Shown here piece after piece: positions 26,195 to 35,094 of a stretch of DNA of 64,000 nt. The notes below the pieces were generated by a model. That model had not been told where the DNA came from and ran no database searches. It saw only the letters and a program-made list of their open reading frames with translations. The stretch's first letter is position 1. Every line of letters starts with the position of its first letter. The stretch lies in contig NZ_JAPENW010000001.1 of assembly GCF_026341855.1 (NCBI RefSeq), forward strand, positions 1,674,001 through 1,738,000, given 5' to 3'. The position numbers and the translations under genes are program-made. The DNA comes from Streptomyces sp. NBC_00568. GTDB lineage: Bacteria > Actinomycetota > Actinomycetes > Streptomycetales > Streptomycetaceae.

Positions 26195-27555
26195 GGCGCC
26201 CTCCGCCCGACGGTGCCGGACGGACGCGTCGGCGGCGTGCCGGGGCCGGGCAGGACGGACGGGCCGACGTCCGCGGTGACCGCGGGATGCCAGCCGTGCC
26301 GGCCGAGCGCCCGCACCAGCGCCCCCACCATCCGGGGGTCGAACTGCGCCCCCGCGCACCGCTCGAGCTCTTCGAGTGCCACCGGTACGGGCCGGGCCCT
26401 GCTGTAGGACCGGGTCGACGTCATCGCGTCGAACGCGTCGGCGACGGCCACCACCCGGGCGAACTCGGGGATCTGCGACCCCGCCAGCCCGTACGGATAG
26501 CCGCTCCCGTCCAGCCGCTCGTGGTGGTGCAGGATCGCCGAGCGGGCCTCGCCGAGGAACCCGATGCCCCGGACCATCTCGTGCCCGTACTCGGGATGCA
26601 GTTCGATGACCCGGCGCTCCGCGGGGGTCAGCGGTCCGTCCTTGCGCAGCAGCCGCGTGGGGACGCCGAGTTTGCCGACGTCGTGCAGGATCCCGGCGAA
26701 CCGGAGCCCCTCGACACGCTCGTCGTCCATGCCCAGCTCACGGGCGATCATGACGGACGCCTGGCCGACCCGCTCGCTGTGCCCGCGGGTGTAACCGTCC
26801 TTGATGTCGACGGCCTGGACGAGGGCGCGGATGGTGGCCTGGTGGGCGGCCCGTTCGCGGTGGTACTGGGCGAAGACCCAGCAGGACACGTACATCGGCA
26901 GCAGGACGAGCAGCGCGGCGACGGGTCCGTAGGGGCTGCGCCACAGCACCGCCATCATCAGCCCGGCGAGCCCGTGCACGGCGACGGGTGCCAGCGAGCG
27001 CGCGAAGAGGCCGCGCCAGGCACCGCGTGCCGGCGCCCGCTCGGCCAGCGCCAGGATCCCGCCGTCGAGGACGGTGAGCACGGCGCAGAAGGTGAGCACC
27101 GCGGCCCCGGCGGGCACCAGCGCGTAGGGGAAGTGGGGCGTGGCCACCGCCTCCCGGCCGCCGAGCGCCCCGTGCACCCGGGAGGCCGCCCAGACGGCGA
27201 CGGCGAGCTGGGCCGCGCGCCAGACCCGGCGCGGGCCGCGCGGCCGCTGTTCGACCCGGGCGAGCAACGCGCCGGGCAGCGCGACGAGGGCGGCTGCGGG
27301 CGGCGGCAGCAGAAAGGCACCGGCCAGCAGCACGGGGAGGAAGGTGCCCATCCCCTGGAAGGACTCGCCGCCGGGCGCACCGGCGCCACGCGGCCGGGGC
27401 GGCAGCGTGACGCGCTCGCAGCCCGCGTACAGCACGGCGAGCAGCGCGACGATCCACCAGGAGACGCGGACGTGCGGCAGGGGCGCGAGGCAGGCGAGCG
27501 CCAAGAGAACGACACAGGCCACGTACGCACGGGCCCACGCCGGAACCGAACCCAT
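26191..27555 (-). CDS. membrane-anchored HD-GYP domain protein
   Basis: A 454-residue protein with an N-terminal membrane region of about six to eight helices (from RAYVACVVLLALACLAPLPH) and a C-terminal HD-GYP domain (about 240-430). The domain is complete: GHSERVGQASVMIA, ILHDVGKLGVP with the HD pair, and HHHERLDGSGYPYGL with the GYP signature. HD-GYP enzymes elsewhere hydrolyse cyclic di-GMP, a controller of Streptomyces sporulation; whether this one does so is untested here. The ATG at 27555 has GGGAGG nine bases upstream. It forms a two-gene operon with the degenerate paralogue, which it overlaps. Confidence 0.88.
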   Translation of the reverse strand: MGSVPAWARAYVACVVLLALACLAPLPHVRVSWWIVALLAVLYAGCERVTLPPRPRGAGAPGGESFQGMGTFLPVLLAGAFLLPPPAAALVALPGALLARVEQRPRGPRRVWRAAQLAVAVWAASRVHGALGGREAVATPHFPYALVPAGAAVLTFCAVLTVLDGGILALAERAPARGAWRGLFARSLAPVAVHGLAGLMMAVLWRSPYGPVAALLVLLPMYVSCWVFAQYHRERAAHQATIRALVQAVDIKDGYTRGHSERVGQASVMIARELGMDDERVEGLRFAGILHDVGKLGVPTRLLRKDGPLTPAERRVIELHPEYGHEMVRGIGFLGEARSAILHHHERLDGSGYPYGLAGSQIPEFARVVAVADAFDAMTSTRSYSRARPVPVALEELERCAGAQFDPRMVGALVRALGRHGWHPAVTADVGPSVLPGPGTPPTRPSGTVGRRAP

Positions 27556-27637
27556 CCTCGTACCTCCCCCGTACCTCCCCTGATCTCAGGCTCCGGAGCC
27601 TAGGACGGGAGGAAGGGGGTGGGGACGGGTATGAACG

Positions 27638-27664
27638 AATCCGCGGGCTCTGAGCCCGCGGATT
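27638..27664. terminator. palindromic hairpin downstream of rsrA
   Basis: AATCCGCGGGCTC and GAGCCCGCGGATT flank a single base, giving a near-perfect palindrome. As RNA the centre must open, leaving about 11 pairs. Confidence 0.55.
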
Positions 27665-27707
27665 AGCACGTTCGGGTGATAAACGGAGGTCTTCCCGGAG
27701 ACGGAGA

Positions 27708-27742
27708 CCGGCCCTCGCGCCGGCTCGCGCCGGAGGGCCGGG
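27708..27742 (-). terminator. sigR-rsrA operon terminator
   Basis: Arms CCGGCCCTC (27709-27717) and GAGGGCCGG (27733-27741) enclose a GC-rich loop with further pairing potential. It begins 13 bases after the rsrA stop on the minus strand. Confidence 0.7.
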
Positions 27743-27754
27743 GTCAGCCGGAGG

Positions 27755-28057
27755 TCAGGACTCCTGGGCCGTCGCGGTCACGTCGTGCTCGGGCACGGTC
27801 TGACCGGAGCGGATCAGATCGATGCGGCCCATGACCTTGGCCCGCAGATCGGTGGGCACGTCGTCATGGCCGCAGCACCGCTTGACCAGCTTCTTGACGG
27901 CCTGTTCGAGGCCGTACTTCTCCAGGCACGGGGAGCACTCTTCGAAGTGGACCTCGAACTTGGTGCAGTCCGCGTCCGGCATCTCATGATCGAGGAACTC
28001 GTAGAGATGATCGAGTACCTCACTGCAATCCGTCTCGTGCGGCTCTCCGCAGCTCAT
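27755..28057 (-). CDS. rsrA: zinc-binding anti-sigma factor RsrA
   Basis: A 100-residue anti-sigma factor of the ZAS family that holds SigR inactive in reducing conditions and releases it when disulfides form. The key residues sit at the same numbers as in S. coelicolor RsrA: C3, C11, C31, H37, C41, C44, and the adjacent pair C61-C62. The zinc site H-x3-C-x2-C reads HFEECSPC; C11 and C44 are the residues known to form the trigger disulfide. Its ATG overlaps the sigR stop by four bases, so the pair is translated together at a fixed ratio. Because the operon is transcribed by SigR, it also makes its own off-switch. Confidence 0.97.
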   Translation of the reverse strand: MSCGEPHETDCSEVLDHLYEFLDHEMPDADCTKFEVHFEECSPCLEKYGLEQAVKKLVKRCCGHDDVPTDLRAKVMGRIDLIRSGQTVPEHDVTATAQES

Positions 28058-28737
28058 GAGCCCGAGCCTTTCGCTTCGTTCGACTCTCCGGCGCCGGCGG
28101 GGACCAGCCCGCGGTCACGGGCGTAGTCCTCCAGCATGCCGCGCAGTTGGCGACGACCCCGGTGCAGCCGGGACATCACCGTACCGATGGGTGTCCCCAT
28201 GATGTCCGCGATCTCCTTGTACGCAAAGCCCTCTACGTCCGCGAGATAGACGGCGATGCGGAATTCCTCGGGGATCGCCTGCAGCGCTTCCTTGACGTCC
28301 GAATCGGGCAGGTGGTCGAGCGCCTGCGACTCGGCGGAACGGAGGCCCGTCGACATGTGCGACTCGGCACGCGCCAGCTGCCAGTCCTCGATCTCCTCGG
28401 CCGCACTGCGCTGGGGTTCGCGCTGCTTCTTGCGGTACGAGTTGATGAAGGTGTTGGTGAGAATGCGGTACAGCCACGCCTTGAGGTTGGTGCCCTCGCG
28501 GAACTGGTGGAAGGACGCGTACGCCTTGGCGTACGTCTCCTGCACCAGGTCCTCGGCGTCGGCCGGGTTGCGCGTCATGCGCAGGGCGGCCGAGTACATC
28601 TGGTCGAGGAATTCGAGCGCGTCCCGCTCGAAGCGCGCGGTGCGCTCGGCGGACGACTCCGTGCTCGTGCCCTGGCCCTCGGGCTGCTCCGCCTGGCCGT
28701 GTTCGGTCCCTGCGTCGGTCCCAGTGACCGGACCCAC
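28054..28737 (-). CDS. sigR: ECF sigma factor SigR (thiol-oxidative stress)
   Basis: A 227-residue ECF sigma factor, the known length of S. coelicolor SigR. Region 2 covers about residues 25-95 ([40 protein letters not shown]) and region 4 about 145-205 ([35 protein letters not shown]). It directs transcription of thiol-redox, proteolysis and ribosome genes after disulfide stress. The start shown is the GTG at 28737 ([10 protein letters not shown]) with GGAGGAG adjoining. An in-frame ATG at 28902 adds exactly 55 residues, the length of the unstable, induced SigR' isoform reported in S. coelicolor; both are probably made. rsrA overlaps the 3' end. Confidence 0.97.
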   Translation of the reverse strand: MGPVTGTDAGTEHGQAEQPEGQGTSTESSAERTARFERDALEFLDQMYSAALRMTRNPADAEDLVQETYAKAYASFHQFREGTNLKAWLYRILTNTFINSYRKKQREPQRSAAEEIEDWQLARAESHMSTGLRSAESQALDHLPDSDVKEALQAIPEEFRIAVYLADVEGFAYKEIADIMGTPIGTVMSRLHRGRRQLRGMLEDYARDRGLVPAGAGESNEAKGSGS

Positions 28738-28902
28738 CTCCTCCAGCGATGTAGTGGCACCGAGACCGGTCCCACTGGAATCGGAGGATAGACGAACATC
28801 ATGCCCGCCCGCCGCCCGAATCGGGGCGTTCTTGCCCGCGTGCAGCACCGTCCAGTCCAGGTCAGCGCGGCTGCTGCGGCTCGGGCAGAAGGTCGAACCC
28901 AT
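28738..28902 (-). other. 55-codon upstream extension encoding the SigR' isoform
   Basis: The frame from ATG 28902 ([17 protein letters not shown]) to the internal GTG is open for exactly 55 codons. The ATG lies about 55-60 bases downstream of the predicted SigR-dependent start site, so the induced transcript can encode the long form. The extension is thought in S. coelicolor to be a proteolysis signal giving rapid shut-off. Confidence 0.8.
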
Positions 28903-28960
28903 GCGGCGGACTTCCTCTCGTACGAACGGTCCAGCACGCTCCGTGCTGTCTGATCGGCAC

Positions 28961-28987
28961 AACAGAAGTCCGTCACTCTGCATTCCC
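28961..28987 (-). promoter_or_regulatory. SigR-dependent promoter of sigR-rsrA
   Basis: On the minus strand GGGAAT (28987-28982) is followed after exactly 18 bases by GTT (28963-28961). This is the SigR consensus GGAAT-N18/19-GTT. It gives positive autoregulation of the operon. Confidence 0.9.
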
Positions 28988-28992
28988 GGCCG

Positions 28993-29637
28993 TCACCCGA
29001 GTGACGCGGCCCACCGCACGACACCGTCCGTGACGACCTTCAGGGCCTCCTCCTGGCCGATCGGAGCCCGCTTCGGGACGGCGAAGCCGTGATCGCCGAA
29101 GGGCACCTCGATCAGCTCGTACGAGCCCGGCGGGAACTCCTCCGGCTTCCCGAAGGGGTCGTTGCCGCCCTGGACGACGAGCGTGGGTACCCCCGCGCCG
29201 AGCAGCTCGCCGGCGCGGGACTTCTCGGGCTTGCCCGGCGGGTGCAGCGGGAAGCTGAGCGCGAGAACGGCGGCGGCCCCGAGTTCGGCCGCGGTCCTGC
29301 ACGCGACGCGGGCTCCCGCGCTGCGGCCGCCGGAGACCACGGGGAGCCCCGGCTTCGCCAGCGCCGGCCACACGCCCCGCCATCCCACGTCCAGCGTCCT
29401 GGGCGCGGGCGCCACCTTCTTCCCGGCCACCCGCCAGGGCTGCTCGACGAGCGCGACGCTCACCCCGTGGGCGGGCAGCACCTCGGCGAGCGCCCGCAGG
29501 TCCCGGGCGTCGATGCCGCCGCCCGCGCCGTGGCTCGCGGCGAGGACGAGCCGCGCCCGCCGCGCCCGGTGCCAGGTGACGCGCGCCGTACCGGCGTCCG
29601 TCTCGATCGTCTCGCTCGCGTTGCTGATCTCGGTCAC
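28993..29637 (-). CDS. alpha/beta-family hydrolase
   Basis: A 214-residue cytoplasmic protein with an alpha/beta-hydrolase core. The strand-turn HGAGGG after VLAASHGAGG supplies an oxyanion loop; the nucleophile elbow is GGRSAGA; TLVVQGGNDPFGKPEEF contains the probable acid aspartate; and FGDHGFAVP gives the catalytic histidine. This matches the KANL3/Tex30-like dienelactone-hydrolase-type families annotated in streptomycetes; the substrate is unknown. The GTG at 29637 is one base from the stop of the upstream SRAP gene, so the two are co-transcribed. The sigR promoter lies in the 5 bases after its stop, leaving no room for a separate terminator. Confidence 0.83.
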   Translation of the reverse strand: MTEISNASETIETDAGTARVTWHRARRARLVLAASHGAGGGIDARDLRALAEVLPAHGVSVALVEQPWRVAGKKVAPAPRTLDVGWRGVWPALAKPGLPVVSGGRSAGARVACRTAAELGAAAVLALSFPLHPPGKPEKSRAGELLGAGVPTLVVQGGNDPFGKPEEFPPGSYELIEVPFGDHGFAVPKRAPIGQEEALKVVTDGVVRWAASLG

Positions 29638-29638
29638 G

Positions 29639-30454
29639 TCAGAAGAGTGTGCCTTCCTCGGGCCCTTCCAGCTCCTTCAGCAGCTCCGGTCCGTTGTTGC
29701 GGACATTGCTGACCGCGGTCGAGACGGGGTAGGCGCGCAACAGACCGGCGGGCGGCGGCGCGAGCAGGTCACGGAGGGCGTCCGGGTCCGTGCCGGCCGG
29801 GTCGAGCCAGCTGTCCCAGCGGTCGGGCGTGAGCATCAGGGGCATCCGGGGGTGGATGTCGGCCAGCGCGTGCGGGCCCTCGGCGGGGGCTGCCGCGAGC
29901 GGGGTCGTCTCCGCCTCGGTCGTGATGACCGAGCAGGTCACCCACCAGGCCAGCGGATGCTCGTCCGGGAGCGTCCGGTCCCGCCAGAACTCGTACAGTC
30001 CCGCCATCGCGAAGACCGAGCCGTCCGCGGGCGTCACGAAGTACGGCTGCTTGCGCGGCCGCTTCCTCCTGCCCTCGACCTCCAGATCGCGTTCGGCGCT
30101 GCCGGTGACCCACTCGTAGTAGCCGTCGGCGGGGATGATGCAGCGCCGGGAGGTGAAGGCCCGGCGGTACGAGGGCTTCTCGTGCACCGTCTCCGCGCGG
30201 GCGTTGATCATCCGGGCGCCGCCCTCGGGTGTCTTGGCCCAGGACGGGACGAGTCCCCACTTGAGTCTCCGGAGCTGGCGAACCGGCCTCGGGCTGTCCG
30301 CGTCCTTCACAGGACGGTCGAGTACGGCGTAGACCTCCTTCGTCGGGGCCACGTTGTAGTCGGGTGCCAGGGCCTCCTCGGGCTCCCTCTTCTCGATCTC
30401 AAAGACTCCTGCGAGATCCTCGGGTCCACGACTGGCTGCATACCGTCCGCACAT
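29639..30454 (-). CDS. SOS-response-associated peptidase (SRAP, YedK/HMCES family)
   Basis: A 271-residue SRAP-domain protein. The catalytic Cys2 follows the initiator Met (MCGRY), as required because Met removal exposes it. Other family motifs are [34 protein letters not shown] and HPRMPLML with the active-site His. Family members bind single-stranded DNA and form a thiazolidine crosslink with abasic sites, shielding them during replication. The start at 30454 is fixed by the MCGRY requirement. It is divergent from the M50 peptidase gene with only 50 bases between starts, and is followed by the hydrolase gene after one base. Confidence 0.93.
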   Translation of the reverse strand: MCGRYAASRGPEDLAGVFEIEKREPEEALAPDYNVAPTKEVYAVLDRPVKDADSPRPVRQLRRLKWGLVPSWAKTPEGGARMINARAETVHEKPSYRRAFTSRRCIIPADGYYEWVTGSAERDLEVEGRRKRPRKQPYFVTPADGSVFAMAGLYEFWRDRTLPDEHPLAWWVTCSVITTEAETTPLAAAPAEGPHALADIHPRMPLMLTPDRWDSWLDPAGTDPDALRDLLAPPPAGLLRAYPVSTAVSNVRNNGPELLKELEGPEEGTLF

Positions 30455-30504
30455 ACGTGCAACACTGCCAGATTCCGCGTTACGAGAGGGAGCCACCGCC
30501 GACA

Positions 30505-31236
30505 ATGGACAGCACCGCATCCACCTCGCTGGCCTCGCTCGCCTCCCTCTGGGACGAGGTCTTCGGCACTCAGCCGGACCCCGATCTGTGGGTGGTGATC
30601 GCCACCATGGTCGCGGCCCTCGCGGTGATCGTCCCGCACGGCGTCTGGCGCCTCTCCCGCAACGCCATCACCATCGCGCACGAGGGTGGCCACGGCCTGG
30701 TCGCCCTGCTCACCGGGCGCAGCCTCAGCGGCATCCGGCTGCACTCCGACACCAGCGGCCTCACGGTCAGCCGCGGCAAGCCGACCGGCCTCGGCATGAT
30801 CCTCACGGCGGCGGCGGGCTACACCGCTCCCCCGCTGCTCGGCCTCGGCGGCGCCGCGCTGCTCGGCGCGGGCCACATCACCCTGCTGCTGTGGCTGGCC
30901 ACGGTCCTGCTGATAGCCATGCTGGTGATGATCCGCAACGCGTACGGCGCGCTCACCGTGATCCTCACCGGCGGCACCTTCCTGCTGGTGTCCTGGCTCG
31001 CCGGACCCCAGGTGCAGGCCGCGTTCGCGTACGCCGTGGTGTGGTTCCTGCTCCTCGGCGGCGTCCGCCCGGCCTTCGAACTCCAGGCCAAGCGGATGCG
31101 GGGCAACGCGGGCGACTCGGACGCCGACCAGTTGTCGCGGCTGACCCACGTACCCGCCGGGCTCTGGCTGTTCCTCTTCCACGCCGTGTCGCTGTGCTCG
31201 CTGATGGGCGGCGGGCGCTGGCTCCTCGAGGTGTGA
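30505..31236 (+). CDS. M50-family membrane metallopeptidase-like protein
   Basis: A 243-residue membrane protein with about six helices. The zinc motif HExxH appears as HEGGH in [13 protein letters not shown] near residue 60, inside the second helix region, as in site-2-type (M50) peptidases. The family's second motif (NxxPxxPLDG) is not evident, but the short actinobacterial M50B subgroup lacks it. It may cleave membrane proteins or act as a chaperone; the substrate is unknown. The ATG at 30505 has GGGAG upstream. It is divergent from the SRAP gene. Confidence 0.82.
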   Translation: MDSTASTSLASLASLWDEVFGTQPDPDLWVVIATMVAALAVIVPHGVWRLSRNAITIAHEGGHGLVALLTGRSLSGIRLHSDTSGLTVSRGKPTGLGMILTAAAGYTAPPLLGLGGAALLGAGHITLLLWLATVLLIAMLVMIRNAYGALTVILTGGTFLLVSWLAGPQVQAAFAYAVVWFLLLGGVRPAFELQAKRMRGNAGDSDADQLSRLTHVPAGLWLFLFHAVSLCSLMGGGRWLLEV

Positions 31237-31382
31237 GCGCGCACGACGGCCGAGGGTCCTTGAGCTGGGCCGCAGCCGTCGGCGGGCCTGCGGGGACGCG
31301 CCGCGCCGGACCACCCTGCGCGGGCGCCGCCGGGCGTGACGGACCCGCGGCTGCCCGGCGCCCTGCCACTAAAGTGGGGCGC

Positions 31383-32723
31383 ATGACCGTGAACCCCGCC
31401 CACACCGCCCTCTGGCCAGCCCCGCACGCAAGCGGAGCCGTCGACGCGACGGTCCACGTGCCGGGGTCCAAGTCGGTCACCAACCGCGCTCTCGTGCTCG
31501 CCGCGCTGGCCTCCGAGCCGGGCTGGCTGCGCCGCCCGCTCCGTTCCCGCGACACCCTGCTGATGGCCGGCGCGCTGCGCGCGATGGGCGTGGGCATCGA
31601 GGAGACGGTCGCCTCCAGCTCGACGGTCGCGGCGGGCCCGGACGCCTCCGGCGAGGCCTGGCGGGTCATCCCCTCGGGCCTGCGCGGCCCGGCCACCGTC
31701 GACGTCGGCAACGCGGGCACCGTGATGCGCTTCCTGCCCCCGGTCGCCGCGCTCGCGGACGGCCCCATCCGGTTCGACGGCGACCCGAGGTCGTACGAGC
31801 GTCCGCTGAACGGCGTGATCGACGCGCTGCGCCTGCTCGGCGCCCGCATCGACGACGACGCCCGCGGCGCGCTGCCGCTGACGGTGCACGGCGGTGGCGC
31901 CCTGGACGGCGGCCCGGTGGAGATCGACGCGTCGTCGTCGTCCCAGTTCGTGTCCGCCCTGCTGCTCTCCGGCCCGCGCTTCAACCAGGGCGTCGAGGTC
32001 CGGCACACCGGCTCGACACTCCCGTCCATGCCGCACATCCGGATGACCGTGGACATGCTGCGCGCGGTCGGTGCCCAGGTGGACACCCCGGAGTCGGGCG
32101 GCGAGCCGAACGTCTGGCGGGTGACGCCGGGCGCGCTGCTCGGCCGCGACCTGATCATCGAGCCGGACCTGTCGAACGCCCAGCCGTTCCTGGCGGCGGC
32201 GCTGGTGACCGGCGGCACGGTCGTCGTCCCCGACTGGCCCGCGCACACCACCCAGCCCGGCGACCGGCTGCGGGAGATCTTCACCGAGATGGGTGGTTCC
32301 TGCCAACTGACCGAGAGCGGACTGGAGTTCACCGGTTCGGGTGCGATTCACGGTATCGACGTGGACCTCGGCGAGGTCGGTGAGCTGACCCCGGGCATCG
32401 CGGCGGTCGCGGCGCTCGCCGACTCCCCCTCCACGCTCCGCGGCGTGGCCCATCTGCGGCTGCACGAGACGGACCGGCTGGCCGCGCTCACCAAAGAGAT
32501 CAACGAACTCGGCGGCGACGTCACCGAGACCGCCGACGGCCTGCACATCCGGCCGCGCCGACTGCACGGCGGCATCTTCCACACGTACGACGACCACCGC
32601 ATGGCCACGGCCGGCGCGATCCTCGGGCTGGCGGTGGAAGGCGTCCAGATCGAGAACGTGGCGACGACGGCGAAGACCCTGCCGGACTTCCCCGACCTGT
32701 GGACCGGAATGCTCGGGAACTGA
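31383..32723 (+). CDS. aroA: 3-phosphoshikimate 1-carboxyvinyltransferase (EPSP synthase)
   Basis: A 446-residue EPSP synthase of the shikimate pathway, joining shikimate-3-phosphate and phosphoenolpyruvate on the way to aromatic amino acids. Visible: the first signature [19 protein letters not shown] (lysine and SKS phosphate contacts), [12 protein letters not shown] (the NAGT substrate loop), [11 protein letters not shown], and [12 protein letters not shown] with the catalytic Glu-Thr-Asp-Arg. The sequence GNAGTVMR places it with actinobacterial enzymes; whether it is glyphosate-sensitive cannot be read reliably. The ATG at 31383 follows the gap after the M50 gene. rsgA follows after 16 bases and is probably co-transcribed. 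Confidence 0.96.
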   Translation: MTVNPAHTALWPAPHASGAVDATVHVPGSKSVTNRALVLAALASEPGWLRRPLRSRDTLLMAGALRAMGVGIEETVASSSTVAAGPDASGEAWRVIPSGLRGPATVDVGNAGTVMRFLPPVAALADGPIRFDGDPRSYERPLNGVIDALRLLGARIDDDARGALPLTVHGGGALDGGPVEIDASSSSQFVSALLLSGPRFNQGVEVRHTGSTLPSMPHIRMTVDMLRAVGAQVDTPESGGEPNVWRVTPGALLGRDLIIEPDLSNAQPFLAAALVTGGTVVVPDWPAHTTQPGDRLREIFTEMGGSCQLTESGLEFTGSGAIHGIDVDLGEVGELTPGIAAVAALADSPSTLRGVAHLRLHETDRLAALTKEINELGGDVTETADGLHIRPRRLHGGIFHTYDDHRMATAGAILGLAVEGVQIENVATTAKTLPDFPDLWTGMLGN

Positions 32724-32739
32724 CGGGCGGACCTGGATC

Positions 32740-33753
32740 ATGCGCCGCTACAACAAGAACACCGACGAGGACGACATCCGCCAGCGGCCGAACCGCAAGG
32801 GCAACCGTCCGCGTACGAACATCCGCCCCAAGCACGAGGAAGCCGTCGAGGGCATGGTCCTCACGGTCGACCGGGGCCGTCTGACCTGCCTGGTCGAGGA
32901 CCGCGTCGTGATGGCGATGAAGGCCCGCGAACTGGGCCGCAAGGCCGCCGTCGTCGGCGACCGGGTGGCCATCGTCGGCGATCTGTCCGGCGAGAAGGAC
33001 ACCCTCGCCCGCATCGTCCGCATCGAGCCGCGCGGTTCGGTACTGCGCCGCACGGCCGACGACGACGATCCGTACGAGCGCGTGGTCGTCGCCAACGCCG
33101 ACCAGCTCGCCATCGTCACCGCCCTCGCCGACCCCGAGCCGCGCCCCCGCCTGATCGACCGCTGTCTGGTGGCGGCCTTCGACGGCGGTCTCACCCCGCT
33201 CCTCGTCCTGACGAAGTCGGACCTGGCCCCGCCGGACAAGTTCCTGGAGCTGTACGGCGCGCTGGACATCCCGTACGTGGTGACCAGCCGCGACGAGCTG
33301 CAGAGCGAGGCCGCCGCCGACCTGGTGCGTGAGCAACTGGTCGGCAGGATCACGGCGTTCGTCGGTCACTCGGGCGTCGGCAAGACGACCCTGGTGAACG
33401 CGCTGGTGCCGCCGGAGCAGCGCCGGACGACCGGTCATGTCAACGCGGTCACCGGCCGCGGCCGGCACACCACCACCTCGGCGCTCGCCCTGCCGCTGGC
33501 GGGCAGTGCCGGCGGGTGGCTCGTCGACACCCCCGGTGTCCGGTCCTTCGGCCTGAACCACGTCGACCCGTCCCGGGTCATCCACGCCTTCCCCGACCTC
33601 GTACCCGGCACCGAGGGCTGCCCCCGCGCGTGCAGTCACGACGAGCCGGACTGCGCGCTCGACCAGTGGGTGGCGGACGGCCACGCGGACCCGCAACGGC
33701 TGTACTCGCTGCGCCGGCTGCTGGCCACACGGGAACGCCGCGAGGGCGACTGA
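32740..33753 (+). CDS. rsgA: ribosome small-subunit-dependent GTPase RsgA
   Basis: A 337-residue circularly permuted GTPase that helps mature the 30S subunit. An N-terminal basic tail and OB fold (about 35-105, EGMVLTVDRGRLTCLVEDRV) precede the G domain in permuted order: G4 LTKSD, then G1 GHSGVGKTTLVNAL, G2 GRGRHTTT and G3 DTPGVRSFG. The C-terminal zinc region GCPRACSHDEPDCAL has the family C-x-H-x2-EPxC ligands. The ATG at 32740 is 16 bases past aroA. The TTT repeat in G2 (RHTT) is the usual RsgA signature. Confidence 0.95.
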   Translation: MRRYNKNTDEDDIRQRPNRKGNRPRTNIRPKHEEAVEGMVLTVDRGRLTCLVEDRVVMAMKARELGRKAAVVGDRVAIVGDLSGEKDTLARIVRIEPRGSVLRRTADDDDPYERVVVANADQLAIVTALADPEPRPRLIDRCLVAAFDGGLTPLLVLTKSDLAPPDKFLELYGALDIPYVVTSRDELQSEAAADLVREQLVGRITAFVGHSGVGKTTLVNALVPPEQRRTTGHVNAVTGRGRHTTTSALALPLAGSAGGWLVDTPGVRSFGLNHVDPSRVIHAFPDLVPGTEGCPRACSHDEPDCALDQWVADGHADPQRLYSLRRLLATRERREGD

Positions 33754-33878
33754 CGTCTCCCGTGTTTGCGTGCGCCCGCCGTCGGTAAGGGCTTCTCCCG
33801 GCCGGTGAATGCATAATCGCACCGAGCCGGATCCGGGCCAGCCGAAGCAGTCGACGTGCGGATGAGGGAGGACACGAC

Positions 33879-34202
33879 ATGGCGTGGCTGCTGGTCGTTG
33901 TGGCGGGACTGCTCGAAACCGGCTTCGCCGTCTGCCTGAAGCTCTCGCACGGCTTCACCAGACTCTGGCCCACCGTCGCCTTCTGCGTCTTCGCCCTCGG
34001 CAGCTTCGGTCTGCTGACGCTCTCCCTGAAGAAGCTCGACGTCGGTCCGGCGTACGCGGTGTGGACCGGCATCGGCGCGGCGGGCACCGCCATCTACGGC
34101 ATGATTTTCCTCGACGACCTGGTCTCCGTCCTCAAGATCGTCTCGATCAGCCTGGTCATCATCGGCGTCATCGGGCTCCAGCTGTCGGGGTCGGCGCACT
34201 GA
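33879..34202 (+). CDS. small multidrug resistance (SMR) family transporter
   Basis: A 107-residue four-helix membrane protein of the SMR family, which works as an antiparallel dimer exchanging protons for cations. The essential membrane glutamate is E13 (VAGLLETGFAV). GPAYAVWTGIGAAGTAIYG is the third-helix signature with the substrate-site Tyr and Trp. The sequence resembles SugE/Gdx guanidinium exporters more than EmrE, but I saw no guanidine riboswitch in the 125-base leader. AGGGAGG lies about eight bases before the ATG at 33879. Confidence 0.88.
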   Translation: MAWLLVVVAGLLETGFAVCLKLSHGFTRLWPTVAFCVFALGSFGLLTLSLKKLDVGPAYAVWTGIGAAGTAIYGMIFLDDLVSVLKIVSISLVIIGVIGLQLSGSAH

Positions 34203-34256
34203 TCACGCGCTGTCGGGATGGGTGCACCGAGCACTGATTCACGCGCACCGGGGCGC

Positions 34257-34862
34257 TCAGACCCCGAGCCGCTGCGACGGCGCCAGCGCGGCCTTGACCA
34301 GCTCCGTGACCCCTCCCTGGGCGGGCGGCGCCACGACCCACGACAGCGCGAGCCGGACCACCAGTTCGCACGCCCGCGTGACCTCGGGGGTGTCCGCCCT
34401 GGACAGGGCCAGGGCGGTGACCGCGCGGTCACGGACCAGCGCCACGAAGTCGGTGGGCGAGGGCAACGGCCCGTCGGCCCGCCGCTGCGCGGGCACCGCC
34501 GACGACGAGGGCACGGCGGACAACGCGGGCGAGGGCAGCCGCTCGCCCCAGCACCCGGTCAGCATCGCCCGCACCAGCGCGTTGCTGCGCGCCGCCGAGG
34601 CGGTCCACTCGGCGGCCGCGACCAACCGCTCCCGCGCGTCCGTATGGGCGGCCAGGGCCCGGTCGACCCCGGCGAGATACGCATCGGCCTCCCGCCGTAC
34701 GAGGGCACGCGCGAGCCCGTCCTTGCTCCCGAACTCGTTGTACAGCGTCTGGCGTGACACCCCGGCCACGGCGGCCACATCGACCATCCGCACCGCGGAC
34801 CACGCCCGGCGCACCAGCGCCGTATAGGCGGCGTCCAAGAGGGATTCTCGCGCTGCGGGCAT
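34257..34862 (-). CDS. TetR-family transcriptional regulator
   Basis: A 201-residue TetR regulator. The N-terminal DNA-binding unit has the usual helix-turn-helix VRMVDVAAVAGVSRQTLYNEFGSKDGL (quoted in parts: VDVAAVAGVSRQTLYNEF at about 27-44). The C-terminal ligand domain includes VRAMLTGCWGERLPSPA and a terminal RLALSWVVAPPA. The start is the second of two adjacent ATGs (34862), five bases from GGGAGG; the first ATG is too close to it. A good sigma-70-type promoter overlapping an inverted repeat lies just upstream, suggesting self-repression. Its stop is 54 bases from that of the SMR gene, which it converges on; the SMR gene is a possible but unproven target. Confidence 0.88.
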   Translation of the reverse strand: MPAARESLLDAAYTALVRRAWSAVRMVDVAAVAGVSRQTLYNEFGSKDGLARALVRREADAYLAGVDRALAAHTDARERLVAAAEWTASAARSNALVRAMLTGCWGERLPSPALSAVPSSSAVPAQRRADGPLPSPTDFVALVRDRAVTALALSRADTPEVTRACELVVRLALSWVVAPPAQGGVTELVKAALAPSQRLGV

Positions 34863-34895
34863 CATCGCCTCCCTGGGGCGAGCGACTCTGCAGCC

Positions 34896-34924
34896 AGATT
34901 TGACGCGTACTGAAGCACTGTCAA
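34896..34924 (-). promoter_or_regulatory. tetR promoter with candidate operator
   Basis: On the minus strand TTGACA (34924-34919), a 17-base spacer, and AAATCT (34901-34896) make a near-consensus vegetative promoter. The same stretch is an inverted repeat with outer half-sites TTGAC and GTCAA, a plausible operator for the TetR protein 34 bases downstream. Confidence 0.7.
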
Positions 34925-35064
34925 GGGTTCGCGGCGGCTCCGAGGGGCGCGCGTACGGACCCGCACGCATCCGGGCCCCGGACACGAGCCCCCGCCACCG
35001 TCCCCGGCGGCAGCACCCCGGCCCGCCACCGGTCCCCCGGCCCGACCCCCGGCCCCGGCCCCCG

Positions 35065-35094
35065 CCCCTGCCCCTGCCCCTGCCCCTGCCCCTG
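35065..35094. repeat. CCCCTG tandem repeat (five copies)
   Basis: Five exact copies of the hexamer CCCCTG in a C-rich tract (35030-35100) between tetR and hisN. It is likely to vary in copy number by slippage. It lies about 60 bases before the hisN ATG, inside the probable promoter region. Confidence 0.85.

Noticed and set aside
30819..32741. 640-residue minus-strand frame across the M50 and aroA genes
   Set aside because: Composition is that of an antisense shadow; both overlapped plus-strand genes carry catalytic motifs.
33754..33878. Guanidine riboswitch before the SMR gene
   Set aside because: The leader is only 125 bases and shows none of the conserved guanidine-I, -II or -III elements I could recognise.
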